NCBI GenBank assembly: GCA_947632485.1
Contig: CANRPJ010000030.1
Location: forward strand, 1 to 35,003
Reading direction: 5' to 3'
Length of the DNA: 35,003 nucleotides
Source of the DNA: an uncultured Muribaculaceae bacterium
GTDB taxonomy: Bacteria; Bacteroidota; Bacteroidia; Bacteroidales; Muribaculaceae
In this document: piece after piece, positions 1-9,158 of the stretch
Layout: each line of letters starts with the position of its first letter
Numbering within the stretch: the stretch's first letter is position 1
Notes under the pieces: model-generated
What the model was told of the DNA's origin: nothing
Seen by the model: the letters and a program-made list of their open reading frames with translations, nothing else
Database searches by the model: none
Position numbers and translations under genes: made by a program

Positions 1-1
1 G

Positions 2-74
2 AGCGGAAGACGAGGCTCAAACTCGCGACCCTCAGCTTGGAAGGCTGATGCTCTATCAACTGAGCTACTTCCGC
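2..74 (-). tRNA. tRNA-Gly (anticodon TCC)
   Basis: Read on the minus strand this folds as a 73-base cloverleaf. The acceptor is GCGGAAG paired with CTTCCGC, the anticodon stem is TCAGC/GCTGA, and the loop CTTCCAA gives anticodon TCC. The T-arm has a GCGAG/CTCGT stem. The 3' CCA is not encoded. It lies 8 bases downstream of tRNA-Tyr and is probably co-transcribed with it. The transcription unit appears to run off the left edge of the window. Confidence 0.95.
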
Positions 75-82
75 ATTTTTTG

Positions 83-165
83 TGGGCGAAGATGGATTCG
101 AACCACCGAAGGTATAAACCAGCAGATTTACAGTCTGCCCCATTTGGCCACTCTGGTATTCGCCC
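83..165 (-). tRNA. tRNA-Tyr (anticodon GTA)
   Basis: This is a class II tRNA of 83 bases on the minus strand. The acceptor is GGGCGAA/TTCGCCC, the anticodon stem is GCAGA/TCTGC, and the loop CTGTAAA gives anticodon GTA. A long variable arm is present, as expected for bacterial tRNA-Tyr. The discriminator base is A and CCA is not encoded. It is the first gene after the promoter at 208-238. Confidence 0.95.
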
Positions 166-207
166 TGATTTCAGACGCTTTTGCAAAGGCTGTCCGAAAT
201 TCGACTG

Positions 208-238
208 CAAAGTTACTACTTATTTTTATTCCCACAAA
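208..238 (-). promoter_or_regulatory. Promoter for the tRNA-Tyr/tRNA-Gly unit
   Basis: On the minus strand TTTG (235-238) is followed by exactly 19 bases and then TAACTTTG (208-215). This matches the -33/-7 consensus of the Bacteroidetes primary sigma factor. The -7 box ends 42 bases before tRNA-Tyr, in the right orientation. Confidence 0.75.
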
Positions 239-417
239 ACTTTCAAAAGAAAAAATTCCGCAGAAACCGAAAAAACTTTCTTCAAAATGATGCCAGGAGA
301 CCCAATCCGGCAATATTTCGGGTAAATTGCCATGTATCCTCAACAACCACTCCCCTACACACCAGATCAGTCAATTTGCTATAAACTCCACCTACCAAAT
401 ATTTCACCTAATAGAGC
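239..417. other. Intergenic stretch between the tRNA promoter and tsf
   Basis: Together with 166-238 and the hairpin at 418-448, this makes up the 324-base gap between tRNA-Tyr and tsf. I see no convincing gene. The short open frames across it start inside the tRNAs and show no codon structure. It is AT-rich with A-runs. Apart from the promoter and the hairpin I see nothing functional. Confidence 0.5.
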
Positions 418-448
418 GCAGGAGCATCGCTCTATGCGACACTCCTGC
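418..448 (-). terminator. Hairpin downstream of tsf, possible transcript end
   Basis: GCAGGAG (418-424) pairs with CTCCTGC (442-448). A second inner stem, TCGC/GCGA, closes a TCTAT loop. The hairpin sits about 40 bases past the tsf stop on the minus strand. There is no T-tract after it, so it is either a factor-dependent end, a stabilising 3' hairpin, or a remnant. Being a strong stem is seen directly. Termination is inference. Confidence 0.4.
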
Positions 449-489
449 TATACGGTGCTCCTGATGACTCAAGGCCACCGGAAAATTGA

Positions 490-1482
490 TTAATCCTCGT
501 TGAGGTTTACGCGCTTGAAGAATACTACTACGAGACCCTTCTTCTGAGAATCGAGATACTGACCTACGGTCATTTTGCCGTCGCGGTGATACTCCTGCTC
601 CATCAGACAGTTCTCCTTGAAGAACTTGTTGAGGCGGCCGTTCGTGATGTTCTCGATCATCGCAGCGGGCAGATTTGCAGCCTTCTTCTCGGCAGCCTCG
701 GCCATGATTGCGCGACCCTTGGCGGCATCTTCTTCAGTAAGCCAGCCTTTGGTGATGTTGGAAGCGATGTGGTCGTCGCTATCGAAGTGGTTCGGGTTGA
801 GACCGGCCTTCTTCAGCGCAGCCTCCACAGCCTTCTGAACCTGCTCCTGCTTCGTCTTCTCGATTGCTACGGATTTCTCCTCCTCAACCAGAGAAGCGGG
901 CACGGCCTCGCGGTCAACAGCTACAGGATTCATAGCTGCCACCTGCATAGCTACCTCTTTACCTACCTCTGCGCCTACACCGGCCTCGCTCAGACCTACG
1001 ATGGTAGCGAGCTTGTTGCCGAGGTGGTCATAAGCGGCTACTGTAGGAGCCTCAATGCACTCGTAAGCGCCGAGCTCCATCTTCTCGCCGGTCTTACCGA
1101 TCTCGTCGGTGATGCTCTCCTCTACCGTGCGGTCGCCGAGGCTAAGTTTCTTCACCTCATCGAGAGTCTTGGCTTTAGCTTCGAGAGCGGCGGCCAGAAT
1201 AGCCTTGGTGAGGTCGCGGAACGACTCGTTCTTTGCCACGAAGTCAGTCTCGCATTTCAGAGCTACGATAGCTGCGAAATCGCCATTCACGCCGGAGAGC
1301 ACGCAACCCTCAGCAGCCTGGCGGTCTTCACGCTTGGCGGCTACGGCCTGACCTTTCTTGCGGATAATCTCGATAGCGGCCTGGATGTCGCCGTCGGTTT
1401 CAGCAAGAGCGTTCTTGCAATCCATCATACCGGCGCCGGTCATGTGGCGCAGCTTCTTGATATCTTCTATTGATACTGCCAT
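490..1482 (-). CDS. tsf: Translation elongation factor Ts
   Basis: EF-Ts is the cytoplasmic nucleotide-exchange factor that regenerates EF-Tu-GTP from EF-Tu-GDP. The 330-residue product begins with an N-terminal UBA-like domain (MAVSIEDIKKLRHMTGAGMM) and carries the diagnostic TDFVAKNE motif at about residue 80 that contacts EF-Tu. The length fits the longer Bacteroidetes form, with the dimerisation region in the middle and C-terminal half. The start ATG at 1480-1482 is fixed by the conserved N-terminus. It is the last gene of rplM-rpsI-rpsB-tsf, 44 bases after rpsB, and so is very likely co-transcribed with it, as in most bacteria. No clear Shine-Dalgarno sequence is visible, which is normal for this phylum. 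Confidence 0.97.
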   Translation of the reverse strand: MAVSIEDIKKLRHMTGAGMMDCKNALAETDGDIQAAIEIIRKKGQAVAAKREDRQAAEGCVLSGVNGDFAAIVALKCETDFVAKNESFRDLTKAILAAALEAKAKTLDEVKKLSLGDRTVEESITDEIGKTGEKMELGAYECIEAPTVAAYDHLGNKLATIVGLSEAGVGAEVGKEVAMQVAAMNPVAVDREAVPASLVEEEKSVAIEKTKQEQVQKAVEAALKKAGLNPNHFDSDDHIASNITKGWLTEEDAAKGRAIMAEAAEKKAANLPAAMIENITNGRLNKFFKENCLMEQEYHRDGKMTVGQYLDSQKKGLVVVFFKRVNLNED

Positions 1483-1526
1483 AATTCTTTCAGTCGATTA
1501 AAATTTGAGATTAGAGAACCTGATCC

Positions 1527-2360
1527 TTACTCTGCGGCGGGAGCCTCAGCGGGAGCGGCCTCAGCAGCGGGAGCCTCAGCTTTGGGTTCCTCATTGCGGC
1601 GCATGCGGCGACGCTTTCCGGCAGCGGGAGCCTCGGCGCCTTCTTCCTTCTCTTCAGCGTCTACGCGCTCTACCTTGCGCTCCTCAAGACCCTCAGCCAT
1701 TGCGCCGATCACTGCGTCGAGAATCACCTCGATGCTCTTTGATGCATCGTCGTTTGCCGGGATCACGAAATCTACCTCATTGGGATCCGAGTTGGTATCG
1801 ACAATGCCGAATACGGGGATACCCAGACGCTTAGCCTCAGCTACAGCGATATGCTCCTTCATCACGTCGACTACGAAGAGGGCTGACGGAAGACGGCTCA
1901 GGTCGGCGATCGAACCGAGGTTCTTCTCCAGCTTTGCACGCTGACGGGTAATCTGCAGCTTCTCGCGCTTCGACAGATTATCGAAAGTGCCATCTTTTGC
2001 CATCTTATCGATGGTGGTCATCTTCTTCACGGCCTTACGGATCGTGGGGAAGTTGGTGAGCATGCCGCCGGGCCAACGCTCGATCACGTAGGGCATGCCG
2101 ATTGCGGCAGCCTTGTCTGCGATAGCTTCTTTAGCCTGCTTCTTGGTAGCTACGAAGAGCACCTTCTTGCCGCTCTTTGCCATCTGGCGGAGAGCCTTTG
2201 AAGCCTCCTCGATCTTAGCTGCGGTCTTATAAAGGTCGATGATGTGGATTCCGTTGCGCTCCATAAAGATGTAGGGAGCCATTGCGGGATTCCATTTGCG
2301 CTTGAGGTGGCCGAAGTGGCAGCCGGCCTCCAGAAGTTGTTCGAATGTGGGTGTTGCCAT
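1527..2360 (-). CDS. rpsB: 30S ribosomal protein S2
   Basis: S2 binds the head and body junction of the 30S subunit and helps recruit S1. The 277-residue product shows the family pattern from the start (FEQLLEAGCHFGHLKRKWNP) and the later signatures VIERWPGGMLTNFPTIRK and GIPVFGIVDTNSDPNEVDFV. After about residue 225 there is a low-complexity tail rich in Ala, Glu and Pro with a short RKRRRMRRNEE-like basic patch. The core ends near the usual S2 boundary, so this tail is an extension of the type common in Bacteroidetes. It lies upstream of tsf. The 5' gap to rpsI contains a strong hairpin at 2451-2485 that may affect expression. Confidence 0.97.
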   Translation of the reverse strand: MATPTFEQLLEAGCHFGHLKRKWNPAMAPYIFMERNGIHIIDLYKTAAKIEEASKALRQMAKSGKKVLFVATKKQAKEAIADKAAAIGMPYVIERWPGGMLTNFPTIRKAVKKMTTIDKMAKDGTFDNLSKREKLQITRQRAKLEKNLGSIADLSRLPSALFVVDVMKEHIAVAEAKRLGIPVFGIVDTNSDPNEVDFVIPANDDASKSIEVILDAVIGAMAEGLEERKVERVDAEEKEEGAEAPAAGKRRRMRRNEEPKAEAPAAEAAPAEAPAAE

Positions 2361-2450
2361 TTGTTTGGTAGTTGTTTACGTTCTTTTGAATTCAACCCGG
2401 AAGTAGGGAACGTGTCCATCTCCCGCGTTTAGATACTAAACTAAGTTGGG

Positions 2451-2485
2451 GGCAGTCGGTGCGATTTACACACGCACCGGCTGCC
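2451..2485 (-). promoter_or_regulatory. Strong hairpin in the rpsI-rpsB intergenic region
   Basis: GGCAGTCGGTGCG (2451-2463) pairs with CGCACCGGCTGCC (2473-2485), with one mismatch in a 13-base-pair stem. It lies on the minus strand about 48 bases after the rpsI stop and 90 bases before the rpsB start. No U-tract follows it in the minus direction, so it does not look like a standard terminator. It could be a processing site or an rpsB leader structure of the kind ribosomal protein operons use for autoregulation. The stem is seen directly and the role is inferred. Confidence 0.5.
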
Positions 2486-2532
2486 TCCGAAAAAATTCGT
2501 TACTGCCTGCAACAGATTCTGCCTCGCATTGA

Positions 2533-2919
2533 TTAACGCTTGGAGAACTGGAAGCGCTTGCGAGCCTTCGGACGACCCGGTTTCTTACGCTCTACGGAGC
2601 GGGCGTCGCGGGTCATGAATCCTTCGGCGCGAAGAGCCGGCTTATCTTCGGGATTCACTTTTACCAGCGCGCGGGCGATAGCGAGGCGAAGAGCCTCAGC
2701 CTGACCCTTATAGCCACCACCGTCGAGATGCACGAGGATATCATACTTTCCAAGGGCATCAAGCGTCTGCAGCGGCTGGCGCACGATATACTGGAGGATC
2801 GAAGAGGGGAAATACACGTCCAACGGGCGCTTGTTGATCGTGATAGTGCCATTGCCCTCGGTGAGAAGTACGCGGGCCACAGCGGCCTTGCGACGGCCTA
2901 ATGCATTGACTTTTTCCAT
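2533..2919 (-). CDS. rpsI: 30S ribosomal protein S9
   Basis: S9 is a 30S head protein whose C-terminal tail reaches the P-site tRNA. The 128-residue product has the family N-terminus (NALGRRKAAVARVLL), the middle signature GGGYKGQAEALRLAIARAL, and the very conserved basic tail ending in KARKRFQFSKR. The invariant Lys-Arg end that contacts P-site tRNA is present. The length is typical. It starts 3 bases after the rplM stop, so translation of the two is probably coupled. rplM-rpsI is an almost universal gene pair. Confidence 0.97.
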   Translation of the reverse strand: MEKVNALGRRKAAVARVLLTEGNGTITINKRPLDVYFPSSILQYIVRQPLQTLDALGKYDILVHLDGGGYKGQAEALRLAIARALVKVNPEDKPALRAEGFMTRDARSVERKKPGRPKARKRFQFSKR

Positions 2920-2922
2920 CTC

Positions 2923-3402
2923 TTATTTGAGTTTGTTGATGTCGATCACTTTCACCTCTACGGAATCGTGCGGATGCTCTGCAGAATTGTATACGTAGAG
3001 ATTGTTGAGCTGGGCGGCGCCGAGCTTAGTCTTGGGCAGCATGCCCTTCACAACCTTGATGAAGAGGCTGTGCTTACCTGCCTTCATGGTAGCCTTCTTA
3101 GACTTTGCCATGAGGTCGGCGGGAGTAAATGCGCGCTGACCGCCGGGATAGCCCGTATAGCGCAGATATTCGTGGGTCTCAAACTTATTGCCCGTCATGC
3201 GCACCTTGTCGGCGTTGATGATGATTACATTGTCGCCGCAGCCAAGGTTGGGGGTGAAGTCAGCCTTGTATTTTCCGCGAAGCAGCTTGGCCACTTTCGA
3301 GCAGAGGCGACCGAGCACCTGGTCGGTGGCATCGATGAGCACCCACTCTTTCTTGATTGTAGCGGGTGTTGCGGAAATCGTCTTGTAACTTAAAGTATCC
3401 AC
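2923..3402 (-). CDS. rplM: 50S ribosomal protein L13 (GTG start)
   Basis: L13 is an early-assembly 50S protein. The 159-residue product begins (V/M)[19 protein letters not shown], which matches the usual Bacteroidetes L13 N-terminus, and carries [31 protein letters not shown] and YTGYPGGQR. The start is chosen at GTG 3400-3402 because family members start MDTLSYKT at that point. A longer frame opens with TTG at 3427-3429 and adds nine residues with no family match. There is no ATG in the region. The gene heads the rplM-rpsI-rpsB-tsf unit, with a good promoter at 3515-3545 and a leader of about 105 bases. Confidence 0.93.
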   Translation of the reverse strand: MDTLSYKTISATPATIKKEWVLIDATDQVLGRLCSKVAKLLRGKYKADFTPNLGCGDNVIIINADKVRMTGNKFETHEYLRYTGYPGGQRAFTPADLMAKSKKATMKAGKHSLFIKVVKGMLPKTKLGAAQLNNLYVYNSAEHPHDSVEVKVIDINKLK

Positions 3403-3514
3403 TTCAGTTATTGTCTTTTTTGGTTTCAAAAACGTGCCCGATTCTCCCCTGCCGCCAAGGCCAAAAGGCGATCGAGGATTACCGAGGCATATTGCTTTGG
3501 AAATAATCGGCTTG

Positions 3515-3545
3515 CAAAGGTACTACTTTTTCCGCTTCCACCAAA
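3515..3545 (-). promoter_or_regulatory. Promoter for rplM-rpsI-rpsB-tsf
   Basis: On the minus strand TTTG (3542-3545) is followed by 19 bases and TACCTTTG (3515-3522), a full match to the Bacteroidetes -33/-7 consensus. The leader to the rplM GTG start is about 105 bases and holds a GCCTTTTGGC palindrome next to a G-rich stretch. I can see no known ribosomal leader motif there. The box lies back to back with the likely parE promoter. Confidence 0.75.
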
Positions 3546-3558
3546 ATTATTTTTTTCT

Positions 3559-3566
3559 TAACTTTG
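3559..3566 (+). promoter_or_regulatory. -7 box for the parE operon
   Basis: TAACTTTG matches TAnnTTTG and lies 8 bases before the parE ATG, so the transcript would have a very short leader or none. There is no TTTG at the expected 19-base distance, only a T-rich stretch, so this promoter is less certain than the one facing the other way. Confidence 0.4.
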
Positions 3567-3574
3567 CACTCACG

Positions 3575-5512
3575 ATGGAAGAAGCAGAGAAGAAGCCTAC
3601 CTACGAATACAACGACGACGCGATACGCACTCTCCCCTGGAACATACACATCCGGAGGCGCCCGGGCATGTATATCGGCAAACTCGGCGACGGCACTCAT
3701 GCCGAAGACGGTATCTATGTGCTGATGAAGGAGGTAGTCGACAATTCAATCGACGAATTCAACATGGGATCGGGCCGCAGGATCGACATCACGCTTAGCG
3801 AAGATGGAGAAGTAAGCGTGCGCGACTACGGACGCGGAATTCCCCTCGGAAAGGTGAAGGAGGTAGCTTCGGAAATCAATACAGGAGGAAAATTCGATAG
3901 CAAATATTTCCAGAAGTCAGTGGGACTCAACGGAGTAGGTCTCAAGGCTGTAAACGCCATGAGCACCGAATGCACCGTAGCCAGTTTCCGCGACGGACAG
4001 ATGGTAGAGGTGCGCTTCCATCAGGGCGACCTCGTGAGCCAGGGCGCCCCTGTGCCCACAGACCAACCCAACGGCACGCTCGTGAAGTTTAAGCCTGACC
4101 CTGAGCTCTTCCGCGACTACCGGTATAACCCGGAGTTTGTGGAGACGATGGTCAACAACTACACCTACCTCAACAACGGGCTCCAGATCTATTTCAACGG
4201 CAAGCGCTATTCCTCGCGCCACGGCCTGCTCGATCTCCTGAACGAAAACATGACCTCTGAGCCCCTCTACCCGATTATCCATCTGAAGGGCGAGGATATA
4301 GAGATTGTGCTCACCCATACCGACCAGTACGGCGAAGAATATTATTCCTTCGTCAACGGTCAGCATACCACTCAGGGCGGCACGCATCTGGCGGCATTCC
4401 GCGAGGCAGTGTGCCGCACAATAAAAGATTTCTCTGGAAAGGGTTACGAATACAACGACATTCGCAACGGCATGGTCGGCGCCATAAGCGTGCGCATTCA
4501 GGAGCCGGTGTTTGAGAGCCAGACCAAAACCAAACTCGGCAGCAAGGAGATAGCTCCCGACAGCCCGGTGACCGTAAACAAATTTATAGGCGACTTCATC
4601 AAAAAAGAGCTCGACGACTATCTGCACAAGCACCCCGATACGGCGGAAGTGATGATGCGGAAGGTGGCCAGAAGCGAGAAGGAGCGCAAGGCTATGGCTG
4701 GAGTGACCAAACTGGCCCGCGAGAGAGCGAAAAGCGCTAACCTTCACAACAGCAAGCTGCGCGACTGCCGCGTGCACTATAACGACACGCTTAAAGCCTC
4801 GGCCAAAGAGGATCTGCGCGACGAATCGTCGATTTTCATAACCGAGGGCGATTCCGCATCGGGCACCATCACCAAAGCGCGCAACACGCAGACCCAGGCG
4901 GTGTTCTCCCTGCGCGGAAAGCCGCTCAACACCTACGGCCTCACCCATGAGATCGTATATAAGAATGTAGAGTTCAATCTCCTGCAGGCAGCTCTCAATA
5001 TTGAAGACGGCATCGACGGATTGCGCTATAATAAGGTGATCATAGCTACCGATGCCGATGTCGACGGCATGCACATACGCCTGCTCATGATCTCCTTCTT
5101 CCTCACATTCTTCCCCGACCTGATTAAGAAAGGCCACGTCTATGTGCTCCAGACTCCCCTCTTCCGCGTGCGCAATAAAAAGGTGACTCGCCGCGGCCGC
5201 GGAAAGCGAGCCAAAAAAGCGGAAAACCCGGAGGAGCGCGACACCTATTATTGCTACACCGACGAGGAGCGGGAGGCCGCTATAGCGAAATTCGGAGCCA
5301 ACGCCGAAATCACCCGCTTCAAAGGCCTCGGAGAGATCAATGAAGAGGAGTTTGCCGAATTCATCGGCTCCGATATGCGGCTCGATCCCGTGAAACTGAA
5401 AAAAGAGGATACGGTCGAAAAGCTTCTTGAGTTCTATATGGGCAAGAACACACCCGACCGGCAGAACTTCATAATCAACAACCTCGTGGTGGAAGACGAC
5501 TCTCAGATATGA
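3575..5512 (+). CDS. parE: DNA topoisomerase IV subunit B
   Basis: This is the ATPase subunit of topoisomerase IV, which decatenates daughter chromosomes together with ParC. From the ATG at 3575 it has 645 residues. The open frame extends 47 codons upstream, but that part lacks homology and lies over the promoter. It has the GHKL ATPase signatures [10 protein letters not shown] (Asn57 for Mg-ATP), DYGRGIP and [14 protein letters not shown]. The TOPRIM motifs are EGDSASG (Glu424) and [12 protein letters not shown] (Asp493, Asp495, Asp497). I call it ParE rather than GyrB because the N-terminus ([20 protein letters not shown]) lacks the usual GyrB start, and because parE-coaD-S41 peptidase is the Bacteroides arrangement I know. 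coaD overlaps its stop codon (ATGA). Confidence 0.88.
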   Translation: MEEAEKKPTYEYNDDAIRTLPWNIHIRRRPGMYIGKLGDGTHAEDGIYVLMKEVVDNSIDEFNMGSGRRIDITLSEDGEVSVRDYGRGIPLGKVKEVASEINTGGKFDSKYFQKSVGLNGVGLKAVNAMSTECTVASFRDGQMVEVRFHQGDLVSQGAPVPTDQPNGTLVKFKPDPELFRDYRYNPEFVETMVNNYTYLNNGLQIYFNGKRYSSRHGLLDLLNENMTSEPLYPIIHLKGEDIEIVLTHTDQYGEEYYSFVNGQHTTQGGTHLAAFREAVCRTIKDFSGKGYEYNDIRNGMVGAISVRIQEPVFESQTKTKLGSKEIAPDSPVTVNKFIGDFIKKELDDYLHKHPDTAEVMMRKVARSEKERKAMAGVTKLARERAKSANLHNSKLRDCRVHYNDTLKASAKEDLRDESSIFITEGDSASGTITKARNTQTQAVFSLRGKPLNTYGLTHEIVYKNVEFNLLQAALNIEDGIDGLRYNKVIIATDADVDGMHIRLLMISFFLTFFPDLIKKGHVYVLQTPLFRVRNKKVTRRGRGKRAKKAENPEERDTYYCYTDEEREAAIAKFGANAEITRFKGLGEINEEEFAEFIGSDMRLDPVKLKKEDTVEKLLEFYMGKNTPDRQNFIINNLVVEDDSQI

Positions 5513-5982
5513 GCACAATCACCTCCTCCACAGCCCTCTACGCAGGAAGTTTCGATCCCTTCACCATCGGTCACGCCGACATTGTGGAGCGGGCGCTCGA
5601 GATCTTCCAGCGCGTAATTATCGGTATCGGTGTCAGCCCCGACAAGACCCCTTCGCGGAGCGCTCTGGAGCGGGCGGAAGCTATAGCCGCCCTCTACGCC
5701 TCTGATAGCAGGGTGGAAGTAAGGGTCTACAACACTCTTACCACCGACTTTGCCGCCTCTGCGGGAGCCACCTGCCTTGTGCGCGGAGTGCGCGATGTGG
5801 CTGACTTTGAAAAAGAAAGAAATCTCGCCGACATCAACAGGCGCCTCACCGGAATAGAAACGGTGATGCTTTTCGCCCGTCCGGAGCTGGCCTGCGTATC
5901 ATCGTCGGCCGTGCGGGAGCTCAAGCGCTTCGGCACCGATGTATCGGCGTTTTTACCTACCCCTAAAACAGAAAAGAAATGA
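5509..5982 (+). CDS. coaD: Phosphopantetheine adenylyltransferase
   Basis: CoaD transfers AMP from ATP to 4'-phosphopantetheine, making dephospho-CoA in coenzyme A synthesis. The 157-residue product shows the nucleotidyltransferase fold: [12 protein letters not shown] with the TxGH motif at residues 19-22, [21 protein letters not shown] for substrate binding, and the C-terminal [13 protein letters not shown] that stands for the usual ISSS(x)VRE ATP-binding motif. The length is standard. Its ATG overlaps the parE stop as ATGA, and its own stop overlaps the next gene the same way, so translation of all three is probably coupled. Confidence 0.95.
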   Translation: MSTITSSTALYAGSFDPFTIGHADIVERALEIFQRVIIGIGVSPDKTPSRSALERAEAIAALYASDSRVEVRVYNTLTTDFAASAGATCLVRGVRDVADFEKERNLADINRRLTGIETVMLFARPELACVSSSAVRELKRFGTDVSAFLPTPKTEKK

Positions 5983-7574
5983 AACGGATATTACTTCCCC
6001 TCATAACCTTCCTCGCTCTCTGCCCGATGCTGAGGGCGCAGGTATCAAACCCCAACAATAAGCTGCGCATGGCTGAATATGCCATTTCGCAGTTCTATGT
6101 AGATACCGTCAACGAAGATAAGCTCGTAGAGGCCGCTATCGAGGCTATGCTCTCCAAGCTCGATCCGCATTCCGCCTATAGTTCTCCCGAAGAGGTGAAG
6201 GCGCTCAATGAGCCTTTGCAGGGCACTTTCAGCGGAATCGGCGTATCCTTCAACGTCACCAACGATACACTGAGAATCAGCTCCTTGGTGTCAGGAGGCC
6301 CGTCGGAGCGAGTAGGCGTGCTGCCAGGTGACAGAATCATAGCCGTAAACGACACCGCCATTGCCGGCGTAAAGATGCCGCAGGCTGATATGATGAAGAA
6401 GCTGCGCGGACCGAAAGGCTCGAAGGTAGATATCAAGGTGCTCCGCAAAAGTCAGGCGGCTGCTGATACAATCGATTTCCGGATCACCCGCGACGACATT
6501 CCTATCTATAGCGTGGGTGCCTCCTATATGGTCGACGATGCCACCGGCTATGTGCGCATCGACCGCTTCGCCATGGATACCGGCAAAGAGGTGGCCGAAG
6601 CTCTCAAGAAGCTGCGTGCCAAGGGAATGAAGAATCTGATTCTCGACCTTGTCGACAACACCGGCGGCTATCTCGATGCCTCGGTCGAGGTGCTTGGAGA
6701 GCTGCTGACCCCCGGATCGCTGACGGTTTACACCGAGGGCGAGCGCTCGCCCAGGCATGAAAATCCCGCAAGACCCAGCGGCAAGAAACCGCTCTTTGAA
6801 GACGGCCGCCTGGTCGTAATGGTAAACCAGAACTCAGCTTCCGCAGCGGAAATCACCGCCGGAGCGATCCAGGACTGGGACCGTGGACTCGTGGTAGGCA
6901 GGCGCACTTTCGGCAAGGGACTGGTGCAGAGACCGATCCCCTTCCCCGATGGCTCCATGATACGCCTCACCGTGGCTCATTATTACACTCCCTCAGGCCG
7001 CAACATTCAGAGGCCCTACACCTTAGGAGATCAGGAGACCTACGCCCGCGATATTCTCGACCGGCTCGACAGCGGCGAACTGATGCACGCCGACTCCGTG
7101 AAGCACGATGACTCGCTCCGCACTGAGACCTTGCGCCTCGGCCGCACTATCTACGGCGGAGGAGGCATTGAGCCCGACCGCTTCGTAGCTCTCGATACAA
7201 CTGAATATACCCGCTATTACCGCAATGTGATGGCAAAGGGCGTGCTGATCAAATATGCTGTTGACTATGCCGATGCCCACCGCAAGGAGCTCAGAAAGCG
7301 CTATAAGACCGACGACCAGTTCGTGAAGGACTTCAAAGTCACCCCCGAGATGCTCGCCGAGCTTTATGACGCTGCCGAAAAGGCAGGCGTGGAGCCCGAT
7401 CCTGAGCAGGCCGCTAAGAGCGAACCGATTTTCTCCATGATTATCAAGGCATTGATTGGACGCGATGTCTACGACTCGCCTACCTATTTCAAGGTCTACA
7501 ATCTTCATGATCCTATCTTCATGGAGGCTCTGCGCCTGATCAATTCGCCCGAATATGACTCTTTGCTGAAATAA
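5979..7574 (+). CDS. S41-family carboxy-terminal processing peptidase
   Basis: This is a periplasmic or exported serine peptidase of the CtpA/Prc type. The 531-residue product has a signal peptide (about residues 1-20, ending LRAQ), an N-terminal helical region, a PDZ domain (about 85-165, with the GIGVSF and GPKGSKV loops), and the S41 core. The catalytic Ser288 sits in NQNSASAAEI and the catalytic Lys313 in RTFGKGLVQ, with the 25-residue spacing of the Prc Ser-Lys dyad. A tail of about 150 residues follows the core. It overlaps coaD by ATGA. The substrate cannot be read from the sequence, so no symbol is given. Confidence 0.92.
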   Translation: MKRILLPLITFLALCPMLRAQVSNPNNKLRMAEYAISQFYVDTVNEDKLVEAAIEAMLSKLDPHSAYSSPEEVKALNEPLQGTFSGIGVSFNVTNDTLRISSLVSGGPSERVGVLPGDRIIAVNDTAIAGVKMPQADMMKKLRGPKGSKVDIKVLRKSQAAADTIDFRITRDDIPIYSVGASYMVDDATGYVRIDRFAMDTGKEVAEALKKLRAKGMKNLILDLVDNTGGYLDASVEVLGELLTPGSLTVYTEGERSPRHENPARPSGKKPLFEDGRLVVMVNQNSASAAEITAGAIQDWDRGLVVGRRTFGKGLVQRPIPFPDGSMIRLTVAHYYTPSGRNIQRPYTLGDQETYARDILDRLDSGELMHADSVKHDDSLRTETLRLGRTIYGGGGIEPDRFVALDTTEYTRYYRNVMAKGVLIKYAVDYADAHRKELRKRYKTDDQFVKDFKVTPEMLAELYDAAEKAGVEPDPEQAAKSEPIFSMIIKALIGRDVYDSPTYFKVYNLHDPIFMEALRLINSPEYDSLLK

Positions 7575-7598
7575 AACCGATTCCAATTCCTTCCATCT

Positions 7599-9155
7599 AT
7601 GATCCGATTCCTGCTATCCGCCGCTTTTGCAACATTGCTTGCAGCCTCTGCCGCTGCTCAGAATCCGAAATTTCGCCATGTGGTATCCGATGCGGAGAAA
7701 ACCGCGCGCGAGGAGGCGCTGAAAGCCAGTCAGGCTGCGGCTGATTCGCTGATGCAGATAGCTGCGGGTGATTCAGTTGAGGTTATAGCAAGAACTCCGG
7801 AGGAGATCCTCGCCTCGCTCCCCGCTATGGGAAGGCAGCGAGGCGACTACAGCCGTTTCTACGCGCCGTGGGTGTTCAGCGGTTTCCGCCAGATGAAAAG
7901 CAAGGGAATCGAGGTGCCGGAAATGAAATATGATGGGGCGGTTATCAATGGCGATGAGCAGCCGGCCGATACTATCGTTTCTGTTCTGGAGGTGCTCGAC
8001 TGGGGAAAGCTCGATTCGGCAGGAGAAGAGGAGATTATAATAGAAGACGCTGAAGATGAGGAGGAACATCACCTCAACCCCGACACTCCCGCCAACCTTG
8101 ATGTGTTCGGCGGCTCGCCCGAATGGCTGCAGAGGGCAATGGCGCTCCATCAGGCTGAAGACGACCTGATTTATCGCCTGATGGTGCTCGATCCTTATAC
8201 GATCGATTACCCCTTCTGGGAGCTCCCGGAACCGATCGTGCTGCCTGATGATGACCACAGCGTGGGAGCGATGATTAGAGATCAGAAACTTCCTCAACCA
8301 GAAACGACTGAAACTGAGATTTATAGCGGTGAAATAGCAAAGATTCACTGGCTCCATACCGCCGGCGGTTCCGTACAGCTGTCGCAGGCCTACATCAGCC
8401 CCAACTGGTATCAGGGCGGCAACAACAACCTGGCCCTCCTGATTGGCATGAACTGGAATGTGGAGCTCAACAAGGTGTACCACCCCAAGGTGCTATTCAC
8501 CAGCGCTTTGAGCTATAAATTGGGCATCATTTCCACTCCGCAGGACCTCTACCATAAATATAGTGTGAACCAGGATATCTTCCAGTGGAACCTAACCACT
8601 GGTTATCAGGCACGCAGCAACTGGTTCTATTCTTTCACGGCTCAGTTCAAGACCCAGCTCTTCAACACCTACCCCAAGGATTCGGAAGTGCGGAAAGCTT
8701 CTTTCCTCTCGCCCGGCGATCTCACTCTCGGTCTCGGTATGACGTATTCAAAAATCAACCCGAAGAAGACTTTCAAGTTCGATGCCTCGATTTCGCCGCT
8801 TTCCTACAATCTGAAGACCTGCATCGACCGCAACGTTGATCCCGTGAGCTACGGATTAAAAGAGGGACAGCGCTTTCAGAATCAGATAGGTAGCACGGCG
8901 GAACTGGTGCTCGACTGGACTTTCGCCACCAACATGAACTGGAAATCGCGCCTCTTCCTCTTCAGCGACTATAAGTATTTCCTCGGCGACTGGGAAAATA
9001 CCCTCTCATTCTCCATCAACCGCTTCCTCTCAACGCAGATTTACTTTCATCTGCGCTACGACAGCTCCAACGAAAGCGATTCGCGCACCTGGAACAAATG
9101 GATGCTCAAGGAGATCCTGAGTTTCGGCTTCGCCTACACATTTTCCTCGAAATAA
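7599..9155 (+). CDS. DUF3078-type outer-membrane beta-barrel protein
   Basis: The 518-residue product has a signal peptide (MIRFLLSAAFATLLAASAAA). A long acidic, low-complexity N-terminal half follows (residues about 30-240, including EEEIIIEDAEDEEEHH). The C-terminal half has alternating strands with many aromatic residues, typical of a beta-barrel. The segment from about residue 250 (SVQLSQAYISPNWYQGGNNN) resembles the DUF3078 family of Bacteroidetes. The role of the family is unknown. The gene lies 24 bases after the S41 peptidase and 3 bases before the next gene, in the same operon. The family call is from memory of the pattern, not from a search. Confidence 0.72.
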   Translation: MIRFLLSAAFATLLAASAAAQNPKFRHVVSDAEKTAREEALKASQAAADSLMQIAAGDSVEVIARTPEEILASLPAMGRQRGDYSRFYAPWVFSGFRQMKSKGIEVPEMKYDGAVINGDEQPADTIVSVLEVLDWGKLDSAGEEEIIIEDAEDEEEHHLNPDTPANLDVFGGSPEWLQRAMALHQAEDDLIYRLMVLDPYTIDYPFWELPEPIVLPDDDHSVGAMIRDQKLPQPETTETEIYSGEIAKIHWLHTAGGSVQLSQAYISPNWYQGGNNNLALLIGMNWNVELNKVYHPKVLFTSALSYKLGIISTPQDLYHKYSVNQDIFQWNLTTGYQARSNWFYSFTAQFKTQLFNTYPKDSEVRKASFLSPGDLTLGLGMTYSKINPKKTFKFDASISPLSYNLKTCIDRNVDPVSYGLKEGQRFQNQIGSTAELVLDWTFATNMNWKSRLFLFSDYKYFLGDWENTLSFSINRFLSTQIYFHLRYDSSNESDSRTWNKWMLKEILSFGFAYTFSSK

Positions 9156-9158
9156 CCG

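Noticed and set aside
586..1473. A 295-codon plus-strand open frame opposite tsf
   Set aside because: tsf is unmistakable on the minus strand. The reverse frame is Leu-rich with no family match.
3403..3429. Longer rplM from a TTG codon
   Set aside because: The family N-terminus MDTLSYKT aligns with the GTG at 3400-3402. The extra nine residues are not conserved.
3434..3574. Upstream extension of parE by 47 codons
   Set aside because: The extension has no family match, overlaps both divergent promoters, and the family N-terminus begins just after the ATG at 3575.
3917..5518. A 533-codon minus-strand open frame opposite parE
   Set aside because: parE on the plus strand has all ATPase and TOPRIM motifs. 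The reverse frame has no recognisable domain and is a shadow due to codon bias.
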